Origin: Roseobacter sinensis
GTDB lineage: Bacteria > Pseudomonadota > Alphaproteobacteria > Rhodobacterales > Rhodobacteraceae
Assembly (NCBI RefSeq): GCF_025755255.1
Contig: NZ_JALIEB010000008.1
Coordinates: 1-64,000, forward strand
Direction: 5' to 3'
DNA: 64,000 nucleotides
The notes beneath the pieces were generated by a model. The model was not told the DNA's origin. It made no database searches and worked only from the letters and a program-made list of their open reading frames with translations. The stretch's first letter is position 1. Every line of letters begins with the position of its first letter. Positions 38,221-45,551 of the stretch are shown piece after piece. The position numbers were made by a program, and so were the translations under genes.

Positions 38221-39215
38221 TTCGCGGCGACCGGGATACAATCCACCCCTTCTGCCTTGAACGCCGAACAGAAGCGCCGGGCGTCGGCGAGGTCTCTGAA
38301 CCCCATGGCCCGAAGGCGGTAGAACGTGCGCCCGCCTGACTCGGTCTGTTGGACGACGCGCGATTTGTCCTGCATGTATTCGCCGAACCGCCCTTCGAGC
38401 CGCGACCACTCGCTGCGCGCCACATCCGCGCTGTCAAAGGCGCCAAGCTGGACGAGGCGGGTCCCGGAGGGGATGGCGGCGGCCTCCACTTCGGATGTGG
38501 GCGTTTCAGAGACAAAGGCCGCCGGTTGCATCCGCGCCACGGCACGCGGGCGAAGTTGCGGGCGTTTGACGGTTTGCCCAATGACGGGCGGTGTTTCGGC
38601 CGCCTCATCCTCGCTTGTCTCTGCAAAAGCTGCCGGCGGCTGGCTCTCTTCCGCCTCGGCATCCCCAAGCGGCGTGCTGCCCGCGGTCAGCTCTGCGACC
38701 ACCGCGTCAATGGCGCCGGCGTGCAGGTTTTCGGCCACCGTGCTGTCGGTGCGCGCCGGCACCCGTTTCGGCCCATCGAGGCTTTCGGCAGCGGGTGCCA
38801 ATGGTTCGGGTTGCGCGACAGGTGCAACCGTCTCGGCGGTGATGGGCTGATCCTCCTCGGCGAGATCGGTGTCGCGCGGCGCAAGCACCACCTGATCGAC
38901 CGGACCTGCGGCGCTGCCCTCGGCCGCTACTGCATTCACCGCAAGCCCCTGGTGGCGTGCGAGCTGCCCGCCCGGGTTCTCGGGCCGCACCCGCATCTCG
39001 CCTTCCGCCGCCCGGACCACGGGAATGCCAGAGACATCCCGGACCATCAGCTTGTAGCCCCAGACACCAATGCCCGCGATCAGCGCAAGCGACACAACCG
39101 CGCCAGCCACATTGGTCATCATGACAAAGGTGTTGGGCGTGGGCTCATCCGCCCGATCGGGCGCAGGCTCACGCCCATACGCCCCCATGCCATGGGAGAA
39201 TTCGATATCCGCCAT
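38217..39215 (-). CDS. SPOR domain membrane protein
   Basis: This is a 332-residue protein with a cytosolic N-terminus, one membrane helix (about 28-51, TFVMMTNVAGAVVSLALIAGIGVW), a long acidic Ala/Pro/Glu-rich periplasmic linker and a C-terminal SPOR domain (IPSGTRLVQLGAFDSADVARSEW to the end). SPOR domains bind glycan strands lacking stem peptides at the division site. Position between argS and nagZ is conserved in alphaproteobacteria. It may recruit or report on septal amidase activity. Confidence 0.92.
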   Translation of the reverse strand: MADIEFSHGMGAYGREPAPDRADEPTPNTFVMMTNVAGAVVSLALIAGIGVWGYKLMVRDVSGIPVVRAAEGEMRVRPENPGGQLARHQGLAVNAVAAEGSAAGPVDQVVLAPRDTDLAEEDQPITAETVAPVAQPEPLAPAAESLDGPKRVPARTDSTVAENLHAGAIDAVVAELTAGSTPLGDAEAEESQPPAAFAETSEDEAAETPPVIGQTVKRPQLRPRAVARMQPAAFVSETPTSEVEAAAIPSGTRLVQLGAFDSADVARSEWSRLEGRFGEYMQDKSRVVQQTESGGRTFYRLRAMGFRDLADARRFCSAFKAEGVDCIPVAAK

Positions 39216-39294
39216 CGTCGCCTCGCTGCCGACAAGATGCGTGCCCCGCCGGTCTCTCGTTCGATTTGCCTGCTCTGGCGAAGGCTGCGATTTG

Positions 39295-41037
39295 CTACCG
39301 CATTTCCTGCGCCGGTGTAACGCCAAGAATACCAAGACCGGCCGCAATTACAACGCTCGTAGCCCGGGCGAGCGCGATTTTCGCCGCTGTGACTTTTGGG
39401 TCATCCTGTACGAAACGCAAGGACGGCACATCATTGCCCTTGTTCCAGAGCGCATGGAACGTGCCCGCGAGTTCATAGAGGTAGAAGGCCACCCGATGCG
39501 GTTCGTTGCTCTGGGCCGCCGCCTCCACCAGCCGGGGCCATTCTGCGAGCTTGGCCGCCAGCCCCAGCTCCGCCTCGTGATCCAGCAGGCTGAGATCGGC
39601 GGCCCGCAGCGTTGCGTCATCCACGGGAATCCCGGCCTCGGTCGCCTTGCGCATCGCGCTCGCCACCCGCGCATGGGCGTATTGCACGTAGAACACCGGG
39701 TTCTCGCGGCTCTGCTCCATCACCTTGTCGAAGTCGAAATCCAGCATCGCGTCGTTCTTGCGGGTGAGCATCACAAAGCGGGTCACATCCGGGCCGACCT
39801 GATCGACCACATCACGCAGGGTCACGAACGTCCCTGCCCGCTTGGACATCTTGAACGGCTCGCCGTTTTTGAAGAGCTTCACCAGCTGGCAGAGCTTGAT
39901 GTCCAGCGGCACGGCGCCTTCGGAGAGCGCGGAGACCGCCGCTTTCATCCGTTTGACATAGCCGCCATGATCGGCACCAAAGACGTCGATCAGCGCGTCG
40001 AAACCGCGCTGCACCTTGTCATAGTGATAGGCGATGTCGGGTGCGAAATAGGTCCAGGAGCCGTCGGATTTCTTCACCGGCCGGTCGACATCGTCGCCGT
40101 GTTCGGTGGACTTGAAAAGCGTCTGCTCGCGCGGCTCCCAATCCTCGGGCGTCTTGCCCTTGGGCGGCTCCAGCACGCCTTCGTAGATCAGGCCCTTTTC
40201 GCGCAGATCGTCAATCGCCGCTTCGATCCGGCCGGTGCCGTAGAGCGATTTTTCGGAGTAGAACACATCCATCTCGACGCCAAGTGCTGCGAGATCCTCG
40301 CGGATCATCGTCATCATCGCGTCCATGGCGAAGTCACGCACGTCGGCAAGCCAGAACTGCTCTCCCTTGTCGACAAAGCTGTCGCCCACCTTCTCCTTCA
40401 GCGCCTCGCCCACAGCAATCAGGTAGTCGCCCGGATAGGTGCCATCGGGGAAGGCGACCTTTTGCCCATGCGCTTCGAGATACCGCAGGTAGACCGACCG
40501 CGCGAGCACATCGACCTGCGCGCCGCCGTCGTTGATGTAATATTCGCGCGTCACGTCGTAGCCCGCGAACTCCAGCAGCGAGGCAAGGGCGTCGCCGAAC
40601 ACCGCGCCGCGCGTGTGGCCGACATGCAGCGGCCCAGTCGGGTTGGCGGAGACATATTCCACATTGATCCGCTTGCCCTGCCCCAGCGTGGCGCGCCCGA
40701 AGTCAGTCCCCGCGGTCAGGATATTGCCGATCATGCTCTGCCACACGCCGGGTAGGAGCCGCAGGTTCAGAAAGCCCGGCCCCGCCACCTCGGCACGGTT
40801 GATCCGCGCATCGGTGCGTAACCGTTCGGCCAGCGCCTCTGCGATGTCACGCGGCTTTTGCCCGGCCGGTTTTGCCAGAACCATCGCCGCATTTGTCGCC
40901 ATATCGCCGTGCGCCGCGTCACGTGGCGGCTCGACCGTTACATTGTCAAACGACATGCCGTGGGGCAGTTGCCCGTCTGCGGCCATGCCCTGCAAACAGT
41001 CCAGAACAAGCGCACGAATATCGGCAAAAAGGTTCAT
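39295..41037 (-). CDS. argS: arginyl-tRNA synthetase
   Basis: This is a 580-residue class I synthetase. An N-terminal Add-1 domain ([16 protein letters not shown]) is followed by the HIGH motif in [20 protein letters not shown]. The catalytic domain has [22 protein letters not shown], and the C-terminal DALR anticodon-binding domain ends the protein. The start at 41037 matches the Add-1 N-terminus. It lies 69 bases after dgt and 79 bases before the SPOR gene. Confidence 0.97.
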   Translation of the reverse strand: MNLFADIRALVLDCLQGMAADGQLPHGMSFDNVTVEPPRDAAHGDMATNAAMVLAKPAGQKPRDIAEALAERLRTDARINRAEVAGPGFLNLRLLPGVWQSMIGNILTAGTDFGRATLGQGKRINVEYVSANPTGPLHVGHTRGAVFGDALASLLEFAGYDVTREYYINDGGAQVDVLARSVYLRYLEAHGQKVAFPDGTYPGDYLIAVGEALKEKVGDSFVDKGEQFWLADVRDFAMDAMMTMIREDLAALGVEMDVFYSEKSLYGTGRIEAAIDDLREKGLIYEGVLEPPKGKTPEDWEPREQTLFKSTEHGDDVDRPVKKSDGSWTYFAPDIAYHYDKVQRGFDALIDVFGADHGGYVKRMKAAVSALSEGAVPLDIKLCQLVKLFKNGEPFKMSKRAGTFVTLRDVVDQVGPDVTRFVMLTRKNDAMLDFDFDKVMEQSRENPVFYVQYAHARVASAMRKATEAGIPVDDATLRAADLSLLDHEAELGLAAKLAEWPRLVEAAAQSNEPHRVAFYLYELAGTFHALWNKGNDVPSLRFVQDDPKVTAAKIALARATSVVIAAGLGILGVTPAQEMR

Positions 41038-41106
41038 CTCGGGCGTCCTTTGGCAAAGATTGGCGCGGTGTATCACGCAGGATCGGCGGGTCAACCGCGG
41101 CGGCGC

Positions 41107-42249
41107 TCAGCCGGTGCCGATCAGTCGCTCATGCTCCTGCAGCGCAAAGCGGTCGGTCATCCCGGCGATGTAGTCCGAGACAATCCGGGCAAGCGCCACC
41201 TGGCCTTGCGCCTCTTCCACATCCTTGCGCCACTGCTTGGGAAGCTGGTCGGTGTGCGCCATGAAATAGGGAAAGAGCTCTTCCACCACACGGGTCACGC
41301 GCGCGCGCATCTCCACCACGCTGGGCGCACGGTACATCCGGTCAAAGAGAAACGCGCGGATCACCTTGAGATCGGCAAAGACCGGATCGGAAAAGCGGAT
41401 GATCGTCTGCCCGGCTGCGCGGATGTCATCCACCGACTGCGGCTTGATCTGGTCCAGCCGGGCCTGCGCAAAACCGATGACATCCTCCACCAGAACGCCG
41501 AAGAACCGGCGCAGCGCCTCGTGCCGTCGCCGGTAGTAGTTGAGATCGGGATAAAGGGCATCAACTTCGCGGAAGCAGCCGTCGAGGATCGGCAGCTCCG
41601 CCAGCTCATCGGTCGAGAACAACTCGGCCCGCAGCCCGTCGTGCAGATCGTGGTGGTTATAGGCCACGTCGTCGGAAATGGCCGCGACCTGCGCCTCTGC
41701 ACTGGCAAATGTGTGCAGCTCCAGGTCCAACTCATCGGTGCAGGCCTGCAGCGCCCAGGGGATCTCGCCCGTGACGGGGCCGTTGTGCTTGGCCAGCCCC
41801 TCCAGCGTCTCCCACGTGAGATTGAGCCCGTCAAAGCGCGCATAGTGCCGCTCCAGATGAGTGACTATGCGGATCGCCTGGGCGTTGTGATCGAACCCGC
41901 CGTAGGGCGCCATCAGGGCCGAGAGCGCATCCTCGCCAGTATGCCCAAAGGGCGTGTGGCCCAGATCATGCGCCAGCGCCACAGCCTCGGTCAGCTCTGC
42001 GTTCAGCCCCAGCGCGCCCGAGATCGTGCGCGCCACCTGTGCCACCTCGATCGAATGGGTGAGCCGCGTGCGGTAATAGTCGCCTTCATGCTCGATAAAC
42101 ACCTGCGTCTTGTGCTTGAGCCTGCGGAAGGCGCTGGCATGGATGATCCGATCCCGGTCGCGCTGAAAGCAGGACCGGAACGTGCTTTCCTCCTCCTGCA
42201 CGCGCCGTCCCCTGGCGCGCACCGGATCAGAGGCGTAAATCGCCATCAT
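41107..42249 (-). CDS. dgt: deoxyguanosinetriphosphate triphosphohydrolase
   Basis: This is a 380-residue HD-domain dNTPase that releases triphosphate from dGTP and related nucleotides. The metal ligands appear as H in RLTHSIEVAQVA and HD in LAHDLGHTPFGHTGE, with the distal D in ISDDVAYNHHDLHDG. Start ATG 42249 follows AAGGA, and a longer frame upstream is Arg/Ser-rich without homology. It is first in the minus-strand series down to scpB and is divergent from erpA. Confidence 0.95.
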   Translation of the reverse strand: MMAIYASDPVRARGRRVQEEESTFRSCFQRDRDRIIHASAFRRLKHKTQVFIEHEGDYYRTRLTHSIEVAQVARTISGALGLNAELTEAVALAHDLGHTPFGHTGEDALSALMAPYGGFDHNAQAIRIVTHLERHYARFDGLNLTWETLEGLAKHNGPVTGEIPWALQACTDELDLELHTFASAEAQVAAISDDVAYNHHDLHDGLRAELFSTDELAELPILDGCFREVDALYPDLNYYRRRHEALRRFFGVLVEDVIGFAQARLDQIKPQSVDDIRAAGQTIIRFSDPVFADLKVIRAFLFDRMYRAPSVVEMRARVTRVVEELFPYFMAHTDQLPKQWRKDVEEAQGQVALARIVSDYIAGMTDRFALQEHERLIGTG

Positions 42250-42329
42250 GGCTGATCCTTGTCGCCTGTTCCGACAGCTTCTATATTGCAGGTGAGTGTT
42301 GAATGAAACCGCCCGCCGGAGACCTTGAG

Positions 42330-42653
42330 ATGCAAGTCCCACCGAAAGTGACCCCCCGCGCCTTCGACCGTTTGGCCGAGATTGGCGCTGCGACCGAAGG
42401 CAAGGCGCTGCGCGTTGCGGTGGAAGGAGGGGGCTGCTCGGGGTTTCAGTATGAAATCGCGCTGGACGAGCCGCGCGAAGACGATCTGATCCTGGAAGGC
42501 GCTGGCCAGAAGGTGGTCGTCGATGCGGTCTCCCTGCCGTTCCTGGGCGGTGCGACCATCGACTTCTCGGAAGAGCTGATCGGTGCGCGCTTCGTGATCG
42601 ACAACCCCAACGCCTCCAGCTCCTGTGGCTGCGGGACGTCCTTCTCAATGTAG
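42330..42653 (+). CDS. erpA: iron-sulfur cluster insertion protein ErpA / HesB-IscA family
   Basis: This is a 107-residue A-type iron-sulfur carrier. The three conserved cysteines are in GGGCSGFQY and SSCGCGTSFSM near the C-terminus, where the CGCG arrangement fits. LPFLGGATIDFSEELIGARFVIDNPNA is the family core. ErpA delivers [4Fe-4S] clusters to targets such as IspG/H. The start at 42330 follows GGAG, and ATG 42303 is an alternative. Confidence 0.93.
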   Translation: MQVPPKVTPRAFDRLAEIGAATEGKALRVAVEGGGCSGFQYEIALDEPREDDLILEGAGQKVVVDAVSLPFLGGATIDFSEELIGARFVIDNPNASSSCGCGTSFSM

Positions 42654-42685
42654 ATGAGCTTCATCACACAGGACCTTGTTTTTAT

Positions 42686-43735
42686 TCACATATCCGCGCG
42701 CGAGAATCCTTCAAAGAAGGCATCGAACCGCTCCGAGGACTGCTCGGCCCCGGTGAGGATATCCTCGCCCTCTGCACCAATGGCATCCGACATCGCCTGA
42801 CGCATCCGGCCCCAATCGCTGCTGCGCGCGGGGCCAAGGTGAAACATGCATTCTGACATCGCCCGCAAAGGGCTGCGCCCTGCGGCGTTGCGTGCAATAT
42901 GCAAGCCCGCGGCCTGCGGTGTGCCGGGAAAGCTCGGGCGATCGGCAAAAAGCGCCCACCAACTCGTCACCAGGTATTCGTGATAAGCATCTGCCTGGCC
43001 CGACGCCCGGGCGCTGAGCGTGAATCCACCCATCTGAGCGGCGATCCAGTCCTCCCAGATCGGGCTGGTCCGCCGGCCTGCGAAGCGCATGGCAACACAT
43101 GTTTCGGCCAGCAGGTCGACGTCCTGATCCAGATAGGCCAGCAGGCCGGCAAACTCGAGGCTGACGATGGCATCCTCGCCGATCTGCGGATCGTTCAGAC
43201 CGTAGTCTGAGAGGTAGAACACGATATGCGTGAGTTCGTAGGCCGCCTTCTTGTTCGGAAGCGCGAAGGTCTCGGAGCGGTCCATGAAGCTGCGCAACCG
43301 CGCCCGCAGCGGCTTGTCCTCGATCCCGGCGCCACGGCGGTTGAGCAGCCGCTGCGCTTCGGCCCGCTGCAGATCGGACAGTTCCGCCTCCACCAGCCCG
43401 GCCTTCACCGCCCAGCGGCACAGCGCCGCGCCCTTGCTCTTGCCGATGCCCAGGTCTTCGAGGTCGAGGCAGATCGACAGCAAAAATCGGTAGTATTGTG
43501 GAAAGAAGCGCAACCGCTCCTCCAGCCCGTCGTAAATCCGCCGATAGGGCTCAAGCGCGTCGTCCGGCAGCATCGCACCGCTGCTGGCCAGCACATTCAG
43601 GACCTCGGCATTCTCCTTCAGCCAGAAGACATCGTCGAGCTTCCGCCGATTGCGGGCGAAATTGCCCAATAGCACCGCCTGCCGTTCGGCCAGAGACGGT
43701 CTGCGCGGCAGGCCCAAAGAGACGACGTTAGACAT
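42686..43735 (-). CDS. uncharacterised helical protein next to the FTTSM-repeat peptide gene
   Basis: This 349-residue protein is predicted to be mostly alpha-helical and has no signal or membrane segment. Two histidine-centred motifs stand out: YELTHIVFYLSDYG near 185-200 and YHEYLVTSWWALF near 270-285. Either could be part of an active or metal site. I associate a similar E-L-T-H-x-x-F-Y motif with an uncharacterised protein family, possibly one labelled DUF6902, but cannot confirm it. It lies 92 bases downstream of the repeat-peptide gene on the same strand, so the two probably form an operon. A role in handling that peptide is inference. It converges with erpA. Confidence 0.75.
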   Translation of the reverse strand: MSNVVSLGLPRRPSLAERQAVLLGNFARNRRKLDDVFWLKENAEVLNVLASSGAMLPDDALEPYRRIYDGLEERLRFFPQYYRFLLSICLDLEDLGIGKSKGAALCRWAVKAGLVEAELSDLQRAEAQRLLNRRGAGIEDKPLRARLRSFMDRSETFALPNKKAAYELTHIVFYLSDYGLNDPQIGEDAIVSLEFAGLLAYLDQDVDLLAETCVAMRFAGRRTSPIWEDWIAAQMGGFTLSARASGQADAYHEYLVTSWWALFADRPSFPGTPQAAGLHIARNAAGRSPLRAMSECMFHLGPARSSDWGRMRQAMSDAIGAEGEDILTGAEQSSERFDAFFEGFSRADM

Positions 43736-43827
43736 GGGGGTTCTTCCTTTGTCCTGAAGGCCTGCCGCGCATTGCGTCTGGCGCGGTCCGCGAGGGGTAG
43801 TCGCAAGGCCGCGCCAAATCGCTTGGG

Positions 43828-44109
43828 TTACATTGAGGTCGTGAACAGACCGGTTGCATCGCCGCGCAGCGCATCGCGGCCCGCCACCATGCTGGTGGTG
43901 AACTGGCCGGTCTCGGCACCGCTGAGAGTGTCGGCCGGGGGCGCCATCGAGGTGGTAAAGAGCCCTGTGCCCGCGCCGCTCATCATGTCGGCGTCCACTG
44001 GCCCCATGCTCGTTGTGAACAGTTCTGTCCCCTTCCCAGAGTGCAGGTCCGATTCACGGTCAAAGGTGTCTTCAATCGCAGGTGTTTTCAGTAAAGCGTT
44101 CGTCTTCAT
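43828..44109 (-). CDS. 93-residue protein of four FTTSM-ending repeats
   Basis: The leader (residues 1-20, MKTNALLKTPAIEDTFDRES) is followed by four near-identical units with consensus D-x-L-S-G-x-x-T-G-L-F-T-T-S-M. FTTSM occupies residues 31-35, 51-55, 70-74 and 89-93, with spacing 20, 19 and 19. The last unit ends exactly at the C-terminus (GLFTTSM). There are no cysteines, membrane spans or signal peptide. A short leader plus tandem cores rich in Thr/Ser looks like a multi-core precursor peptide, but a structural or binding repeat is also possible. The ribosome binding site AAGGG is well placed. A CtrA site and four DnaA boxes lie 77-191 bases upstream. Confidence 0.8.
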   Translation of the reverse strand: MKTNALLKTPAIEDTFDRESDLHSGKGTELFTTSMGPVDADMMSGAGTGLFTTSMAPPADTLSGAETGQFTTSMVAGRDALRGDATGLFTTSM

Positions 44110-44185
44110 TGCATATCCCTTTCAAATGAAGTTTTCGCCCGGCAACGCTTGCTCGTTTAAGGCGAGTTTCCAAGATTTTTTCGCG

Positions 44186-44201
44186 TTAAGAATGTGTTAA
44201 C
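44186..44201. promoter_or_regulatory. CtrA binding site (TTAA-N7-TTAAC)
   Basis: TTAAGAATGTGTTAAC matches the full Caulobacter CtrA consensus TTAA-N7-TTAAC at every fixed position. It lies 77-92 bases upstream of the repeat-peptide start codon, a plausible position for activating or repressing that promoter, and 7 bases from the first DnaA box. Confidence 0.7.
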
Positions 44202-44207
44202 CCTTGG

Positions 44208-44216
44208 TTATCCACA
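44208..44216 (+). promoter_or_regulatory. DnaA box (TTATCCACA)
   Basis: A perfect match to the strong DnaA box TTATCCACA, 6 bases after the CtrA site. It is the leftmost of four boxes in 93 bp. Confidence 0.65.
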
Positions 44217-44258
44217 CGAGCGTTCCGTGCTAGGGGTCGGCGGAAGCTTGAAAGTTGC

Positions 44259-44267
44259 AGTGGATAA
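44259..44267 (-). promoter_or_regulatory. DnaA box, one mismatch
   Basis: AGTGGATAA on the plus strand is TTATCCACT on the minus strand, one base from the consensus. It is immediately followed by the most AT-rich part of the gap. Confidence 0.5.
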
Positions 44268-44283
44268 TTTGGTTAATTTTTTT

Positions 44284-44300
44284 TTATCCACAGTGGATAA
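44284..44300. promoter_or_regulatory. 17-bp palindrome made of two facing DnaA boxes
   Basis: TTATCCACAGTGGATAA contains a perfect box at 44284-44292 facing an inverted box (one mismatch) at 44292-44300, sharing the central A. The symmetry would allow two DnaA molecules to bind face to face. It sits right of the T-run and 148 bases before xthA. Confidence 0.6.
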
Positions 44301-44448
44301 CTCTGGGGATATTAACGGCTTTGTCGCCATTCCGGCGAAGCGTTAACAAGAATCACTCGCCCGTGGGTTGCCGAGATCCGGCACCTGCCCCTTGCTCTCG
44401 CAGGCTGGCTGCGCGATAGCTTGACCACAGACTGTCGGAGCGCGTGGG

Positions 44449-45231
44449 ATGAAAGTCGCAACATTCAACATCAATGGCATCAAGGCGCGCATCGCCGCGC
44501 TGCCCGACTGGCTGGATGAGGCGCAGCCGGATGTGGTGCTGCTGCAGGAGATCAAGTCGGTCGACGACGCCTTCCCGTCGGAACTCTTCGAGGAGCGCGG
44601 CTACAATGTGGAGACCCATGGGCAAAAGAGCTTCAACGGGGTTGCGATCCTGTCGAAACTGGCGCTGGAAGATGTGACACGCGGCCTGCCCGGCGACCCC
44701 GAGGATGACCAGGCCCGCTATATCGAGGCCACGGTGGTCGGAGACAGCCATGCGCTGCGGATCTGCGGGCTCTATCTGCCGAACGGCAACCCGGTGCCGG
44801 GACCGAAATACGACTACAAGCTGTCCTGGATGGAGCGGCTGAAACGACGCGCAGAGACCCTTTTGGCCGAAGAAACCCCGTTTTTGATGGCCGGAGACTA
44901 CAACATCATCCCGCAGGCGGAAGATGCCGCCAACCCTGACAGCTGGCGCGAGGACGCGCTATTTCGCCTCGAGAGCCGCGCCGCCTTCCGGGCGCTGATC
45001 AACCTCGGGCTGACCGATGCGTTCCGGGCGCGGACACAAGGACCCGGCCACTACAGCTTCTGGGATTACCAGGCCGGAGCGTGGAACCGAAATCTGGGCA
45101 TCCGGATCGATCACCTGCTGCTCTGCCCGCAGGTGGCGGATATGTTGCAGGGCTGCATGATCGACAAGGATGTTCGCGGACGGGACAAGCCGTCGGATCA
45201 CGTGCCGGTCTGGGTCGATCTGGCGGCCTGA
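44449..45231 (+). CDS. xthA: exodeoxyribonuclease III
   Basis: This is a 260-residue AP endonuclease/3'-exonuclease of base excision repair. Metal and catalytic residues are visible: N in FNINGIK, E34 in LLQEIKS, GDYNIIP, the FWDYQ segment, and SDHVPVW at the end. It is divergent from the repeat-peptide operon, across the DnaA/CtrA region. A GC-rich hairpin lies about 190 bases after its stop. Confidence 0.96.
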   Translation: MKVATFNINGIKARIAALPDWLDEAQPDVVLLQEIKSVDDAFPSELFEERGYNVETHGQKSFNGVAILSKLALEDVTRGLPGDPEDDQARYIEATVVGDSHALRICGLYLPNGNPVPGPKYDYKLSWMERLKRRAETLLAEETPFLMAGDYNIIPQAEDAANPDSWREDALFRLESRAAFRALINLGLTDAFRARTQGPGHYSFWDYQAGAWNRNLGIRIDHLLLCPQVADMLQGCMIDKDVRGRDKPSDHVPVWVDLAA

Positions 45232-45421
45232 TCGAGGCCGCTCTTGCCGTCAAGCGACATCCCCCGAACTGCTAAGCGAAGGCCGCATCGGCGGCCAAAT
45301 CGAAGATCGAAGTCACGTAGATGTCGCGCCGGTGCGGACGCCGACCCGGCCGGGACGGTGACGGGTTCCGGTAAATCCTTAAGCAATCGTGACACAACCG
45401 GACGTTGCCTCAAAAGGTTAA

Positions 45422-45444
45422 CGGGCGGCCCGAAAGACCGCCCG
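45422..45444 (+). terminator. GC-rich hairpin downstream of xthA
   Basis: CGGGCGG and CCGCCCG (7-bp perfect stem) enclose a 9-base loop containing GAAAGA. There is no strong T-run after it, so it could end transcription with Rho or serve only as a 3' stem. Confidence 0.4.
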
Positions 45445-45518
45445 CCCATTCATTGCGCGTTAACCACGATCGACAACCCGGACATCGCCTGCCGCAGCGT
45501 GCCTCCGCCCCTGGGCCG

Positions 45519-45536
45519 GGCGTGCATCTGCACGCC
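45519..45536 (-). terminator. hairpin downstream of the peroxidase gene
   Basis: GGCGTGC and GCACGCC pair around the tetraloop ATCT, 16 bases beyond the peroxidase stop. The stem is very stable, but no T-run is obvious on the minus strand. Confidence 0.4.
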
Positions 45537-45551
45537 GGGCCGGGGGTGGCC

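Larger units (their letters stand above)
44110..44448. other. AT-rich intergenic control region with DnaA boxes and a CtrA site
   Basis: The 339-bp gap separates the repeat-peptide gene and the divergent xthA gene. It is clearly richer in A and T than its surroundings, with a run of nine T bases before 44286. It carries a full CtrA site, four DnaA boxes and a 17-bp palindrome, listed separately. GAATC near 44351 is a potential CcrM methylation site. Only short open frames without recognisable domains are present. Confidence 0.7.
45232..45551. other. intergenic region between convergent xthA and peroxidase genes
   Basis: This 320-bp region contains two GC-rich hairpins, listed separately, that probably end the two convergent transcripts. 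No RNA gene, repeat family or credible protein is seen in the first 190 bases. Confidence 0.45.

Noticed and set aside
39070-40755. 561-codon plus-strand open frame
   Set aside because: Antisense to argS and the start of the SPOR gene. No recognisable domain.
44186-44300. Firm call of oriC
   Set aside because: Box cluster and CtrA site fit, but the neighbours are not typical and no strand-bias switch is visible in 64 kb. It is kept as a candidate control region.
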